This document shows, piece after piece, positions 33,098 to 41,109 of a DNA stretch of 64,000 nucleotides (position 1 is the stretch's first letter; every line of letters begins with the position of its first letter). The translations under genes and the position numbers were made by a program. The DNA comes from Micromonospora chersina (lineage in GTDB: Bacteria > Actinomycetota > Actinomycetes > Mycobacteriales > Micromonosporaceae). The stretch lies in contig NZ_FMIB01000002.1 in NCBI RefSeq assembly GCF_900091475.1, forward strand, positions 3,782,001 through 3,846,000, read 5' to 3'. A model generated the notes under the pieces. It made no database searches. It saw only the letters and a program-made list of their open reading frames with translations, and was not told the origin of the DNA.

Positions 33098-33685
33098 GTG
33101 ACCGACCTCGAACGACGCACACCGGAGATCACCGTCGCCACCCCGGCGGACCGCGGGCGGGTCGTCGACTCGCTGGTCGCCGCGTTCGCCGCCGACCCCG
33201 TCCTGACCCACCTCTTTCCCGACCCGGCCAGCTACCCCCGGCACGCCGCCGCCTTCTTCGGGCACCTCTTCGACAAGCGGGTCCACCGGGGAACCATCTG
33301 GACGATCGGCCGGGGCGCCTCCGTGGCGATCTGGGAACCACCCGTCCCGCCGGAGCCGCAGCCGGCCGACCCGCTCGCCGCCCACCTGCCCGCCGACGCG
33401 CTGGCCCGGGTCCACGCCTACGACGCGGCCGTGCACGCGGCGCTGCCGGCCGGCCCGTTCTGGTACCTCGGCGTGCTCGGCACCCACCCCGACAGCGCCG
33501 GTCGTCGCTGGGGCCACGCCGTCATGCGGGCCGGGCTGGCCCGGGCGGCGGCGGACGGGCTGCCAGCGGTGCTGGAGACCAGCAACCCGGCGAACGTCGA
33601 GGTCTACCGCCGGGCCGGCTGGCAGGTGGTACGCGAGATCGCCGAACCCCTGCCGACCTGGATCATGCGGCAGGGAGACCGGTGA
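33098..33685 (+). CDS. GNAT-family N-acetyltransferase, 195 aa
   Basis: A single GNAT domain with ITVATPADRGRVVDSLVAAFAADPV, an acetyl-CoA site in FWYLGVLGTHPDSAGRRWGHAVM, and the terminal ETSNPANVEVYRRAGWQVV. It resembles the many small-molecule GNATs in actinobacteria with no known acceptor. GTG at 33098 follows a TATCGT box and no SD. Its stop overlaps the next GTG start. Confidence 0.85.
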   Translation: MTDLERRTPEITVATPADRGRVVDSLVAAFAADPVLTHLFPDPASYPRHAAAFFGHLFDKRVHRGTIWTIGRGASVAIWEPPVPPEPQPADPLAAHLPADALARVHAYDAAVHAALPAGPFWYLGVLGTHPDSAGRRWGHAVMRAGLARAAADGLPAVLETSNPANVEVYRRAGWQVVREIAEPLPTWIMRQGDR

Positions 33686-34371
33686 ATCCCTCCCGGATCG
33701 TGCGCGACGAGGATTTCGTCGGTTGCAGCGCCAGCCAGTTCCTGGAGCTGCTGAAGGCCCTCACGATGATCCTGACGCTGCCCCAGTCAGCCGCCGACCA
33801 CGTCGAGGCACTCGTCGTCCTCACCGGTCAGGGCGAGGAATGGCGCCTCGGTCACGCGATCCGCACCTGGGAGGCGAACCCGAAGCTCCGCCACCTCCTC
33901 GTGGCGAACGGGAACCCGGCCGAGAAGACCTACACGGAGATCACGCTCGACCAGCTGCGGAGCCTCGGCCTCCGTCGTGTCGAGGGAGTCCACGTCCAGG
34001 CCGAACCGGCACCGAACACCGGCAGGCAGGCCGCCTGGGTCGCCGACCAGGTCCAGGCCCGCGGCATCACGAGCCTCGCGCTCACCGTCTCCCCCTACCA
34101 CCTGGCCCGGGTCTACCTCACGGTGCTCAAGACCCTCACCCTTCGAGGCATGCGGCTGCCGATCATCCCGCTTCCCGCAGCCGTCGCTCCGGACACACCC
34201 GTCCCCGAGACCGGAGCGACCGCCTACGACCTCGTGCCCGGGGAGGCCAGGCGCATCCTCGCGTACGTGGCGGAAGGGTGGGTCGCCACGCCGGCGGAGC
34301 TACAGGAGTACCTGCGGTGGCTGTGGAGCCGGCACAGGGCTCTCCTGGTCGGGCCGGACCTCGCCGGCTGA
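33682..34371 (+). CDS. YdcF/ElyC-like (DUF218) protein, 229 aa
   Basis: The segment VEALVVLTGQGEEWRLGHAI opens a DUF218-like Rossmann domain, continued by LLVANGNPAEKTYTEI and ALTVSPYHLARVYLTVLKTL. DUF218 (YdcF, SanA, ElyC) proteins take part in envelope or nucleotide-cofactor roles that remain unclear. There is no clear membrane span. Codon use is a little less GC-biased than in the flanks. GTG at 33682 overlaps the GNAT stop (GTGA), so the two are coupled. The family assignment is tentative. Confidence 0.55.
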   Translation: MNPSRIVRDEDFVGCSASQFLELLKALTMILTLPQSAADHVEALVVLTGQGEEWRLGHAIRTWEANPKLRHLLVANGNPAEKTYTEITLDQLRSLGLRRVEGVHVQAEPAPNTGRQAAWVADQVQARGITSLALTVSPYHLARVYLTVLKTLTLRGMRLPIIPLPAAVAPDTPVPETGATAYDLVPGEARRILAYVAEGWVATPAELQEYLRWLWSRHRALLVGPDLAG

Positions 34372-34441
34372 CGGCACGGGCGCGGGCGGCCGTGCCGGGC
34401 CTCAGCCCTCTGGCTCTGGCCCCCTGGCTCTTCAGCCGCCG

Positions 34442-34978
34442 TTATCCGGTTGAGCTGCCCCAGAGGCGGGCTTCGGCCGCCAGTTGCCGCATCGCATCCT
34501 CCTTTGCGGCGCCGTACCGCGCCCGGCTGTCGGGATGCCGCTCGGCAGCGAGCCTCTTCGCCGCCTCGTAGCGGCGGGCAGCGCCGGCGTCAGCCGCGAG
34601 GTAGGCGCGGAAGAGCCGGTTCTCCGCCGGCACCGGCGACGTGACGCCGAAGACGTGCAGGTGCTCGGTCCGCTTCCCCGCGGTGTCCCTGGGGAAGAAC
34701 AGGTGCTGGTCGTCGTCGGGGAACACCAGCGGGCGGTAGACGTACCCGAGCTGCTCCAGCGGCCGGAGATCGGCGAGCACCGCCTCGACCTCGGGCACCA
34801 CCACCTGGATGTCGATGATCGGCTTGGCCGCCAGCCCGGGAACGCTTGTGGAGCCGATGTGCTCGATGCTCACCGCCGTGGGCAACGCGCCGACCAACAG
34901 CCGCCGGGCAGCCGTGAACCGCTCCGGCCACGCCGGGTCGTAGGCCACCACCTCGACCACCGGCGCGACGTCCTCCAC
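34442..34978 (-). CDS. GrpB family protein (nucleotidyltransferase-like), 178 aa
   Basis: The motif SIEHIGSTSVPGLAAKPIIDI is diagnostic for GrpB/UPF0157 proteins, which share the polymerase-beta-type nucleotidyltransferase fold (GS then DxD). The C-terminal half is helical with EHLHVFGVTSP and YEAAKRLAAERHPDSRARYG. Some fusions join this domain to CoaE. Biochemical role unknown. ATG at 34978. It is divergent from the next plus-strand gene. Confidence 0.88.
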   Translation of the reverse strand: MEDVAPVVEVVAYDPAWPERFTAARRLLVGALPTAVSIEHIGSTSVPGLAAKPIIDIQVVVPEVEAVLADLRPLEQLGYVYRPLVFPDDDQHLFFPRDTAGKRTEHLHVFGVTSPVPAENRLFRAYLAADAGAARRYEAAKRLAAERHPDSRARYGAAKEDAMRQLAAEARLWGSSTG

Positions 34979-35064
34979 CTCGTCACCGTAGCGGCGGTTG
35001 TCGGCGCACCGCTGCCCGCCGCCTCCCTCGTGACGCCGGCACCCACGACCGGTCCCGGTTCCGC

Positions 35065-35070
35065 TAGCGT
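35065..35070 (+). promoter_or_regulatory. Candidate -10 box TAGCGT
   Basis: TAGCGT lies 7 bases before the GTG at 35078 with no SD sequence, the leaderless pattern. Confidence 0.4.
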
Positions 35071-35077
35071 CCGGTCT

Positions 35078-35644
35078 GTGGCAGCCCAGGCAGCGGGAGC
35101 GTTCCGGCGGACGCCGATCGAACGATCAGATCAGCGGGTGGCCTGGGAACGGACGGATCAGGCCTTCTTCGCGGCCGGAGCGTGCCACATCCTGGCCTGG
35201 GTCTGCCGGGGCTCCTACCCTGGTCGCCGCATCGAGATCGCCGGCGTGCGCCCGGCCGGCGAATGGCAGATCTTCCACGTGTACGCCGTGTGGGACGGCT
35301 GGGCGTTCGACCACTCAGGCTGGAATCCCGAGCCGCAGCTGCTCGCGGTGAACACCGAGTTCGAGGGCCGCCCGCTGGAGAGCGTCAGGATCACCGACGA
35401 CCTCGCCGGATTCTGCGCGACGCACCACTCCCGGATGCCCAGCGAGTACTGGCGGGACCCGCTCCCCCGTGCCCGCGACTACGTGAGCCGGCACAGCCCG
35501 CCCTGGGCGGCGCACCCGCCCTCAGTTCCAGTGCAACCTGCCCATCTCCCGCTTGAACTGCGTGAGGCTGACGGTGCTGCCCTCCGTGGGCGTCAGCCGG
35601 AGGGAATAGGTCACCTCCCCGACCTCCCACCACAGGGTCCATGA
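35078..35644 (+). CDS. Hypothetical protein with run-on C-terminus, up to 188 aa
   Basis: The first 145 residues look like a conserved actinobacterial protein: RVAWERTDQAFFAAGACHIL, EWQIFHVYAVWDGWAFDHSGW and DDLAGFCATHHSRMP. It is cytosolic and rich in aromatics. No function is known to me. After about residue 147 the sequence becomes Pro/Gln-rich and runs antisense across the last 123 bases of the convergent gene at 35522-36370, which suggests the original stop near 35520 was lost. GTG at 35078 is preceded by a TAGCGT box. Confidence 0.6.
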   Translation: MAAQAAGAFRRTPIERSDQRVAWERTDQAFFAAGACHILAWVCRGSYPGRRIEIAGVRPAGEWQIFHVYAVWDGWAFDHSGWNPEPQLLAVNTEFEGRPLESVRITDDLAGFCATHHSRMPSEYWRDPLPRARDYVSRHSPPWAAHPPSVPVQPAHLPLELREADGAALRGRQPEGIGHLPDLPPQGP

Positions 35645-36370
35645 GCTTTCCGCCCCACCGGTGATGACACCCTTGCGGGCGCCGATCGTGAGGGTCGCGA
35701 CGGTGGCGGGTCGACTCGCTTCGGCCGTCGGACGGGCAGCCGCGAGGAGACTCAAGCCTCCGGGGCCGTTGTAGCCCTGGAACCAGCCGTCTTCAGTGGA
35801 CGCCCACTGCCCGGGGTGCGGGCTCCACCGCTTGTCGCCGCTCAATGCGGGAAGATCCCGTTCGAGGTACGTCGGTGGCGGGACTGCGCTGGCGGCGTCG
35901 CGGAGCACCCGGTCGCCCAGGGGTTCCGGCAGCGACACAAGGAGGGGGATGGCGTTGCCGCCCGTGGTGCAGTCGGACGCACGCCCGGTGCGGGCCTTCA
36001 CCGCGATCACCACCCGGGTGCCGTCCTGCTCGACCACCGCCGCCTGAGGCTGCACGAGTTCCTCGCACTCGGCGCTCGTCCCGGCGTACACGGTGACGGA
36101 CATGCCGTCGCGGGCAACCAGCGCCGAAAGCCAGGCCAGGGTCGAGGGCGGCTCCGCCGGTGTCTCCCGCGCCGACACCTGCCGGGGCGCCGGCGGATCG
36201 GTTGCGCGTTGCTGCCTGAGGAAGAAGCTGCCCACGAGCGCCAGGCCGATGGCGGCGGCCGCGACCGCGAGGGTGACCCGCCCGTGGCGTCGCGGCCGGT
36301 CAGCCGGAAGCTGCCCGGTCGGCAGGTCGTTGCCGACCATCACGTCGGGCAGTCCGTCGTCGGATCTCAT
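35522..36370 (-). CDS. Hypothetical single-span membrane protein, 282 aa
   Basis: A 30-residue basic N-terminus leads to one membrane span (about 33-51, VTLAVAAAAIGLALVGSFFL). The rest is an extracytoplasmic domain with DGTRVVIAVKARTGRASDC, YLERDLPALSGDKRW and TYSLRLTPTEGSTVS. It lacks a lipobox cysteine. I do not recognise a family. It resembles actinobacterial anchored proteins of unknown role. Its 3' end overlaps the run-on of the convergent gene. It is divergent from the next membrane protein gene. Confidence 0.65.
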   Translation of the reverse strand: MRSDDGLPDVMVGNDLPTGQLPADRPRRHGRVTLAVAAAAIGLALVGSFFLRQQRATDPPAPRQVSARETPAEPPSTLAWLSALVARDGMSVTVYAGTSAECEELVQPQAAVVEQDGTRVVIAVKARTGRASDCTTGGNAIPLLVSLPEPLGDRVLRDAASAVPPPTYLERDLPALSGDKRWSPHPGQWASTEDGWFQGYNGPGGLSLLAAARPTAEASRPATVATLTIGARKGVITGGAESSWTLWWEVGEVTYSLRLTPTEGSTVSLTQFKREMGRLHWN

Positions 36371-36474
36371 CAGCCGCCTTCACCTTCCGCCAGGAGCGCA
36401 GAAGCGGAGCGTACGCGAGCATCGGCCACCTCACGGGCCCGTGTTCAGGGACCTCGCCCATGGACCGTCGGCTC

Positions 36475-36480
36475 TACTGT
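36475..36480 (+). promoter_or_regulatory. Candidate -10 box TACTGT
   Basis: TACTGT lies 7 bases before the ATG at 36488 with no SD sequence, the leaderless pattern. Confidence 0.4.
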
Positions 36481-36487
36481 CACGGAC

Positions 36488-37285
36488 ATGATCAGCAAGG
36501 TTTCCGCCGCCGCGGTGCGCCATCGGCACGTCGTTCTGCTGCTTGGTCTGCTGGTGGCAGGCGTGAACGCTGCTGCCGTCGGGTTCGCCTCCGCCCTCGG
36601 ACAGGTGCTGTTCACCCCGCTTCTCCTCCTCGCCGTGGTGGTCCTGCTCCTGTCGGTCATCGCCGTGGGGATCCGGCCCGCCTGCTTCGTGGTGCTGCCG
36701 CAGGTGCCGGCCTTCGCCACGCCGGCGCCGGCGTGGAAGGTGTTCTTCGCCCTGGGCTTCCTCGGGCCTGGCTCGGCCAACGTCGGCGCAGTGGTGCGCT
36801 CGGCAAGGGCCGGCATGGCGTCGACGTTCGACGTGGTCATGACGATCTCCTGGCTGGCGCTTGTCGCGCTGCTGCTCGTCGAGGCGTGGCGGGGGCACGA
36901 CGTGCAGCTACGGCCGCACGGCATACAGCAGAGGTGGGTTCTCGGCTCACTCACCGTGCCGTGGGAGGCCGTCCCGGCCGCACAGGTCCCCGCGGGGGCG
37001 GACCGTCCCTCGCGGCTCCGGATGACCTTCGCGGAGCCTCTGCTCGTGAGGCGGCGTGGCCTTCCGTGGGGCTGGAACGCGCTGCGCACGGACAGCGTCG
37101 ACGCCAGATTCCTCGCCGCCGCGATCCGGCACTACGTCGGTCATCCCGAACACCGGGCGGTCATCGGCAGCCAGGCCGAATACCGACGGCTGCTCGCCGA
37201 CCTGGCCGACCGGAACGGCGGAAGCGACGAGAGCATAACGGGACCAGATTGCCCACCCGCGCCGCCTGCACAGAGGGCGTTCTAG
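36488..37285 (+). CDS. Hypothetical three-span membrane protein, 265 aa
   Basis: Two adjacent membrane spans (about 18-40 and 45-65), then a third near 115-135 (DVVMTISWLALVALLLVEAW), are followed by a small domain with DVQLRPHGIQQRWVLGSLTVPWEAV. That pattern resembles bacterial PH-like domains found after membrane spans. The C-terminal tail is hydrophilic. Function unknown. ATG at 36488, with a TACTGT box upstream and no SD. A longer in-frame ORF upstream is antisense to the neighbouring gene and is rejected. Confidence 0.6.
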   Translation: MISKVSAAAVRHRHVVLLLGLLVAGVNAAAVGFASALGQVLFTPLLLLAVVVLLLSVIAVGIRPACFVVLPQVPAFATPAPAWKVFFALGFLGPGSANVGAVVRSARAGMASTFDVVMTISWLALVALLLVEAWRGHDVQLRPHGIQQRWVLGSLTVPWEAVPAAQVPAGADRPSRLRMTFAEPLLVRRRGLPWGWNALRTDSVDARFLAAAIRHYVGHPEHRAVIGSQAEYRRLLADLADRNGGSDESITGPDCPPAPPAQRAF

Positions 37286-37420
37286 CAGCAGAAACGACTC
37301 TCGGCAGCGCACACCCTGGCCTGTTGCGGACTGGATGCGGACCGCCTCGGGCAAGGCCTGGTTCCGAATGGCCATGTCGCCGTCGGGGTGCTGAAGTCCT
37401 TGTCAATCACGCTGCGGCCA

Positions 37421-37426
37421 TACGTT
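37421..37426 (+). promoter_or_regulatory. Candidate -10 box TACGTT
   Basis: TACGTT lies 7 bases before the GTG at 37434 with no SD sequence, the leaderless pattern. Confidence 0.4.
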
Positions 37427-37433
37427 CATCACC

Positions 37434-37808
37434 GTGAACCCGATCTCACCCCCGCCCGGGCGGACCAGGGTCTGGCAGAGCCTGGCCTTCATGATGGCCG
37501 GCCATGGCCTGCTCATCGCCGGGCTCGCGCTGTTGTGGACGCTGCTTCCCGCCGGCGGCGAATGCGACGGTATCGGATGCGTTCCGCACGACCTCCTGCT
37601 TCGCCTGGCAACCGTGGGCGGCCCCTTTTTCCTCACCGTGGCACTTCTCGCCTCGGCTGTCGAGCTTTGGCGTACGGTGGCCCGGACTGGGCATCAAGCG
37701 GCTTGGGCCACTGGGACAACGGCCGCGCTCACCGGCTGGCTCGTCGGATTTGTCGCCATCTTCTGCTACGTCAGTTACTCCATCGTGGGTGACGCGTTGG
37801 TGTGGTGA
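37434..37808 (+). CDS. Hypothetical three-span membrane protein, 124 aa
   Basis: Three membrane spans are visible (about 17-40, 60-78 and 96-118). Two cysteines lie in the first loop (ECDGIGCVPHDL) and could form a disulphide outside the membrane. No family is recognised. GTG at 37434 follows a TACGTT box. The acyltransferase gene starts 52 bases later. Confidence 0.6.
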   Translation: MNPISPPPGRTRVWQSLAFMMAGHGLLIAGLALLWTLLPAGGECDGIGCVPHDLLLRLATVGGPFFLTVALLASAVELWRTVARTGHQAAWATGTTAALTGWLVGFVAIFCYVSYSIVGDALVW

Positions 37809-37860
37809 TCCTGTTCACTCCGGCTAGGTCGGGGTGTCGGCCGACCGGCAGCCTGGCCGG

Positions 37861-38937
37861 GTGACAACCACGGTGATGTCTGACGAGCCCGGCGTCGCTG
37901 TCGCGCCCGTGCGGCGCGACCCGTACATCGACAACATCAAAGGGCTGTTGATCGTCCTGGTCGTGCTCGGCCACATGGTGGGTCAGACGGTCGGCTCCTC
38001 GCCCGGTGGCAGGACGATCTACACATTCATCTACCTGTGCCACATGCCGGCCTTCGTCCTGCTTTCGGGGATGCTCTCGGCAACCGAGCTCACCGGCCGT
38101 CGTGCGGCGTCGCTGATCCGGGATCTGCTCGTGCCGTACGTGGTGTTCCAGCTCCTGTACATGAGCTTCTACACGGCGATGGACAAGCCGATGCCGTGGA
38201 CGGCCAACATGCTCCTCTCCCCGATTTATCACCTGTGGTTCCTGCCCGCTCTGTTCATCTGGCGGATGCTCACACCGCTCTTCGCCCAACTTCGCGGAGC
38301 TGTCGTCATCGCGGTCGCCGTGTCCCTCTCCGCCGGAACCGCCAGCCTGCTCGGCCACGCCCTGTCCCTGGACCGGGTCGCAGGAATGCTGCCCTTCTTC
38401 GTCCTCGGCGTCTGGCTCGGTCGCGGCAGGCTCGCGTACCGCCCGTCTCCGACCATGCGGCTGACCGCGATCGCCGTCCTCATCGCTGCCGCACCGATCG
38501 CCTATCTGGTCGCCTCGCGCCTGTCGAACCTCTGGGTGTACTGGAACCGCATTTATCAGGGGCTCGGTGTGGACGTGACCGAGGGCGTCCTGATCCGGCT
38601 CGGACTGATGGCCGTCGGGTTGGCGATGACCTGGGCGATCATGATGCTCACTCCCCGTCGCCACACGTTCCTCACGGGTTGGGGAGCCAACTCCATGTAC
38701 CCGTATCTGCTGCACGGGTTCGTCGTCCTGGCCTTCCAGTGGTCATCCCTGGACAAGCAGGTCGACGACCTCCCCGCCTTGCTGGTGCTCATCGCGGCGG
38801 TCGTCGCGCTGGTCTGGATCACCGCCAGCCGGCCCGTGGTGTGGGCGTTGCGTCCGCTGGTCAGTCCTCCGGTCGGCTGGCTGCTCAGGGACGTCGCCAA
38901 AGCGAAGAACCATCAGTCCACGCCGACCGCGACGTGA
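37861..38937 (+). CDS. Acyltransferase-3-family membrane protein, 358 aa
   Basis: This looks like an integral membrane O-acyltransferase. The opening RRDPYIDNIKGLLIVLVVLGHM contains the conserved D-x-x-K/R-G and H of family 3, followed by IYLCHMPAFVLLSGML and YHLWFLPALFIWR. About ten spans follow. Such enzymes acetylate or succinylate surface sugars or exported compounds. I chose GTG at 37861; an in-frame start at 37834 is possible. Codon use is slightly less GC-biased than in the neighbours. A hairpin shared with the tRNA follows. Confidence 0.85.
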   Translation: MTTTVMSDEPGVAVAPVRRDPYIDNIKGLLIVLVVLGHMVGQTVGSSPGGRTIYTFIYLCHMPAFVLLSGMLSATELTGRRAASLIRDLLVPYVVFQLLYMSFYTAMDKPMPWTANMLLSPIYHLWFLPALFIWRMLTPLFAQLRGAVVIAVAVSLSAGTASLLGHALSLDRVAGMLPFFVLGVWLGRGRLAYRPSPTMRLTAIAVLIAAAPIAYLVASRLSNLWVYWNRIYQGLGVDVTEGVLIRLGLMAVGLAMTWAIMMLTPRRHTFLTGWGANSMYPYLLHGFVVLAFQWSSLDKQVDDLPALLVLIAAVVALVWITASRPVVWALRPLVSPPVGWLLRDVAKAKNHQSTPTAT

Positions 38938-38955
38938 TCGGACCTCGGAAACGGC

Positions 38956-38984
38956 AGAAGCCCAGGCCTATGACCTGGGCTTCT
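38956..38984. terminator. Bidirectional terminator, 11-bp stem
   Basis: AGAAGCCCAGG (38956-38966) pairs with CCTGGGCTTCT (38974-38984) around a 7-base loop. It lies between the acyltransferase stop and the 3' end of the tRNA on the other strand, and a short T-rich run flanks it. Confidence 0.75.
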
Positions 38985-38990
38985 TCACCG

Positions 38991-39064
38991 AGCCGCCTGA
39001 CGGAATCGAACCGTCGACCTACGCATTACGAGTGCGTCGCTCTAGCCGACTGAGCTAAGGCGGC
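38991..39064 (-). tRNA. tRNA-Thr (anticodon CGT)
   Basis: On the minus strand a 74-nt cloverleaf can be folded. Acceptor GCCGCCU (39064-39058) pairs with AGGCGGC (38998-38992), the anticodon stem ACGCA/TGCGT encloses loop CTCGTAA with anticodon CGT, and the T loop is GGTTCGATTCC. CGT reads the ACG threonine codon. CCA is not encoded. The discriminator base is U. It is a stand-alone gene with a hairpin terminator immediately downstream. Confidence 0.95.
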
Positions 39065-39183
39065 AACGATCGTCAAGTGTACGGCACACCCCGCCGGACG
39101 CCGAACGGGATCCCCTCCCCTCCGATCCGGACATCCGGGAGTTTCGGTACGTGCGCGGGAGAGACTTCGCGCTCGGTCAGGAC

Positions 39184-39189
39184 TACCCT
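39184..39189 (+). promoter_or_regulatory. Candidate -10 box TACCCT
   Basis: TACCCT lies 7 bases before the GTG at 39197, and no SD sequence is present. Confidence 0.35.
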
Positions 39190-39196
39190 GCGGCGG

Positions 39197-40933
39197 GTGA
39201 GTGACGATCACGTACCGCCGCCGCAGCCGATCCCCGAGGCGCACCCCGGCGAGCGGGCCACCCGACGCCCGCGCAGCCTGGACCCGCTGGAGCTGGGGTT
39301 CACCCCGCGCAAGCCGGTCCCCTGGCTCGCGCCGCTGCTGCTGATCAGCACCGGCGTGCGGACCCTGCTGGCGATCCTGTTCGGGGCGTACCTGGACAAG
39401 CGCGAGTTGCAGAACGCCTTCGGCGACGCCACGTTCCGGCAGGTGGGGCCGGACGGCGGGCTCTGGCTGGACTACGTGGCGGACCTGGGCGACGGCTTCG
39501 ACGCCACGTACTCGGTGGCGTACCTGCTCGCCCAGCCGGAGCTGGAGGTGGACGGGCACCGGCTGCCCCGGGCGCAGACCCTGGTGATGGGGGGCGACCA
39601 GGTCTACCCGTCGGCGGCGTACGAGGCGTACGAGGACCGGTGCAAGGGGCCGTACCAGGCGGCGATGCCGGTCGCCCCGCCGCAGCGGCCGACGCTCTTC
39701 GCGGTGCCGGGCAACCACGACTGGTACGACGGGCTGACCGCGTTCCTGCGGCTGTTCGTCCGGTCCCGGGACCGGCACTTCGCCGGTTGGGGCACCGGCC
39801 AGTCCCGCTCGTACTTCGCCGTGGAGCTGCCGGCCGACTGGTGGCTGCTGGGCCTCGACGACCAGTCCGGGTCGTACCTGGACGACCCGCAGCTCACCTA
39901 CTTCGACGAGGTGGCACGGAAGCTCACCCCGCGCGCGAAGGTGATCCTCGCGGTGCCGGCACCGACCTGGGTCAAGGCCCACGACCATCCGACGGCCTAC
40001 GACTCGATCGACTACTTCATCCGTACGATCGTCGCGCCCACCGGCGCGCAGGTGCGGCTGCTGGTCTCCGGCGACCTGCACCACTACGCCCGCTACACCG
40101 GCCCGGAGCGGCAGCTCATCACCTGCGGGGGCGGCGGCGCCTACCTCTACCCCACCCACCAGCTGCCGGAGCGGCTGGAGGTGCCGCCGCGGGACACCCT
40201 GGCGCGCCGCTCCAGCCGCACCCGCGAGTACGAGTTGGCCGCCCGCTATCCGGACAAGGCCCGCTCCCGGAAGTACGGCTGGGGGATCTTCGCCCGGCTG
40301 CCGTTCCGCAACCCGGGGTTCACGACCCTGCTGGGCACCCTGCACACGCTGCTGATGCTGGCCATGGCCGGGGTGGCGGCGAACCACGTGGGCACCACCG
40401 AGCAGCGCCTGTTCAGCGTCCCCCTGGTGATCATGCTGGTGGTGACCCTGCTGAGCGCGGCGTTCTTCGCCAAGCCACCCAGCTCCGGTGGGAAGCGGCA
40501 CGCCCGGCACTGGATCCTCGGTGTGACGCACGGGCTGGCCAACGTCGCGCTGGCCGCCGGCGGCACCTGGCTCTGGCTGCACTTACCGTTCTACGACTGG
40601 CCGTGGCCGCTGCCGGCGGTCGCCGCGGCGGTCCTGTACGGGCCGGTGAGCGGGCTGGTGGCCAGCCAGGTGGTGGCGCTCTACCTGCTGGTGGCGGGGT
40701 CGTTCGGGGTGAACGTCAACGAACTCTTCGCCGGCCAGGGCATCGAGGACTCGAAGTCGTTCCTCCGCTTCCGCATCGACCCCGACGGCACCCTGACCAT
40801 CTACCCGATAGCGGTCGACAAGGTCTCCCACGCCTGGCAACTCAACGAGGACGAGTCCCCGACGTCAAGCTGGATCCTCCCGAAATCCCCCCTGACCCCC
40901 CGCCTGGCCGAACCCCCCATCGTCCTCCGCTGA
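39197..40933 (+). CDS. Membrane metallophosphoesterase, 578 aa
   Basis: The calcineurin-like phosphoesterase domain is shown by VMGGDQVYP, AVPGNHDWYDG (GNHD, metal and catalytic) and VSGDLHHYARY (GDxHxY), a complete motif set except for a weak first GD-x-H. A membrane span lies near the N-terminus (about 36-58), and three or four more follow after residue 370. The C-terminal 100 residues form a soluble tail. It probably acts on phosphoesters at the membrane; substrate unknown. GTG at 39197 avoids a low-complexity extension. The gene ends before an inverted-repeat element. Confidence 0.85.
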   Translation: MSDDHVPPPQPIPEAHPGERATRRPRSLDPLELGFTPRKPVPWLAPLLLISTGVRTLLAILFGAYLDKRELQNAFGDATFRQVGPDGGLWLDYVADLGDGFDATYSVAYLLAQPELEVDGHRLPRAQTLVMGGDQVYPSAAYEAYEDRCKGPYQAAMPVAPPQRPTLFAVPGNHDWYDGLTAFLRLFVRSRDRHFAGWGTGQSRSYFAVELPADWWLLGLDDQSGSYLDDPQLTYFDEVARKLTPRAKVILAVPAPTWVKAHDHPTAYDSIDYFIRTIVAPTGAQVRLLVSGDLHHYARYTGPERQLITCGGGGAYLYPTHQLPERLEVPPRDTLARRSSRTREYELAARYPDKARSRKYGWGIFARLPFRNPGFTTLLGTLHTLLMLAMAGVAANHVGTTEQRLFSVPLVIMLVVTLLSAAFFAKPPSSGGKRHARHWILGVTHGLANVALAAGGTWLWLHLPFYDWPWPLPAVAAAVLYGPVSGLVASQVVALYLLVAGSFGVNVNELFAGQGIEDSKSFLRFRIDPDGTLTIYPIAVDKVSHAWQLNEDESPTSSWILPKSPLTPRLAEPPIVLR

Positions 40934-40939
40934 CCAGCG

Positions 40940-40971
40940 GCCGGGCCCAGCCCGGCCCAACCCGGCCCAGA
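40940..40971 (+). repeat. Short GC tandem repeat
   Basis: About three imperfect copies of a 10-bp unit based on CCCGGCCCA follow the metallophosphoesterase stop. This is probably a simple-sequence expansion with no function that I can assign. Confidence 0.5.
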
Positions 40972-40974
40972 GTC

Positions 40975-41029
40975 GATCATGAAGTTAACGGCACGAAAAG
41001 AGATCGAATTCGCCGCTAACTTCATGATC
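40975..41029. repeat. Inverted repeat, 18-bp arms (GATCATGAAGTTA type)
   Basis: The arms 40975-40992 and 41012-41029 match in 17 of 18 positions as reverse complements around a 19-base loop that is AT-richer than the surroundings. It lies between two converging genes, so it may terminate both. Unlike the other hairpins here it is AT-rich and starts with GATCATGAAGTTA, and I recall similar intergenic sequences in other Micromonosporaceae, so it may be a dispersed palindromic repeat. Confidence 0.7.
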
Positions 41030-41109
41030 AACGAGGGAGACGGCGAGGCGGGCGGGAGACGGCGAGGAGGGCGGAGGGCGGAGCGGCGGCGGTGCCCGGC
41101 GGCGCGGTC

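Noticed and set aside
38991..39064. tRNA-Thr considered as an integration site of a mobile element
   Set aside because: No partial tRNA copy or integrase gene lies nearby; neighbours have normal composition.
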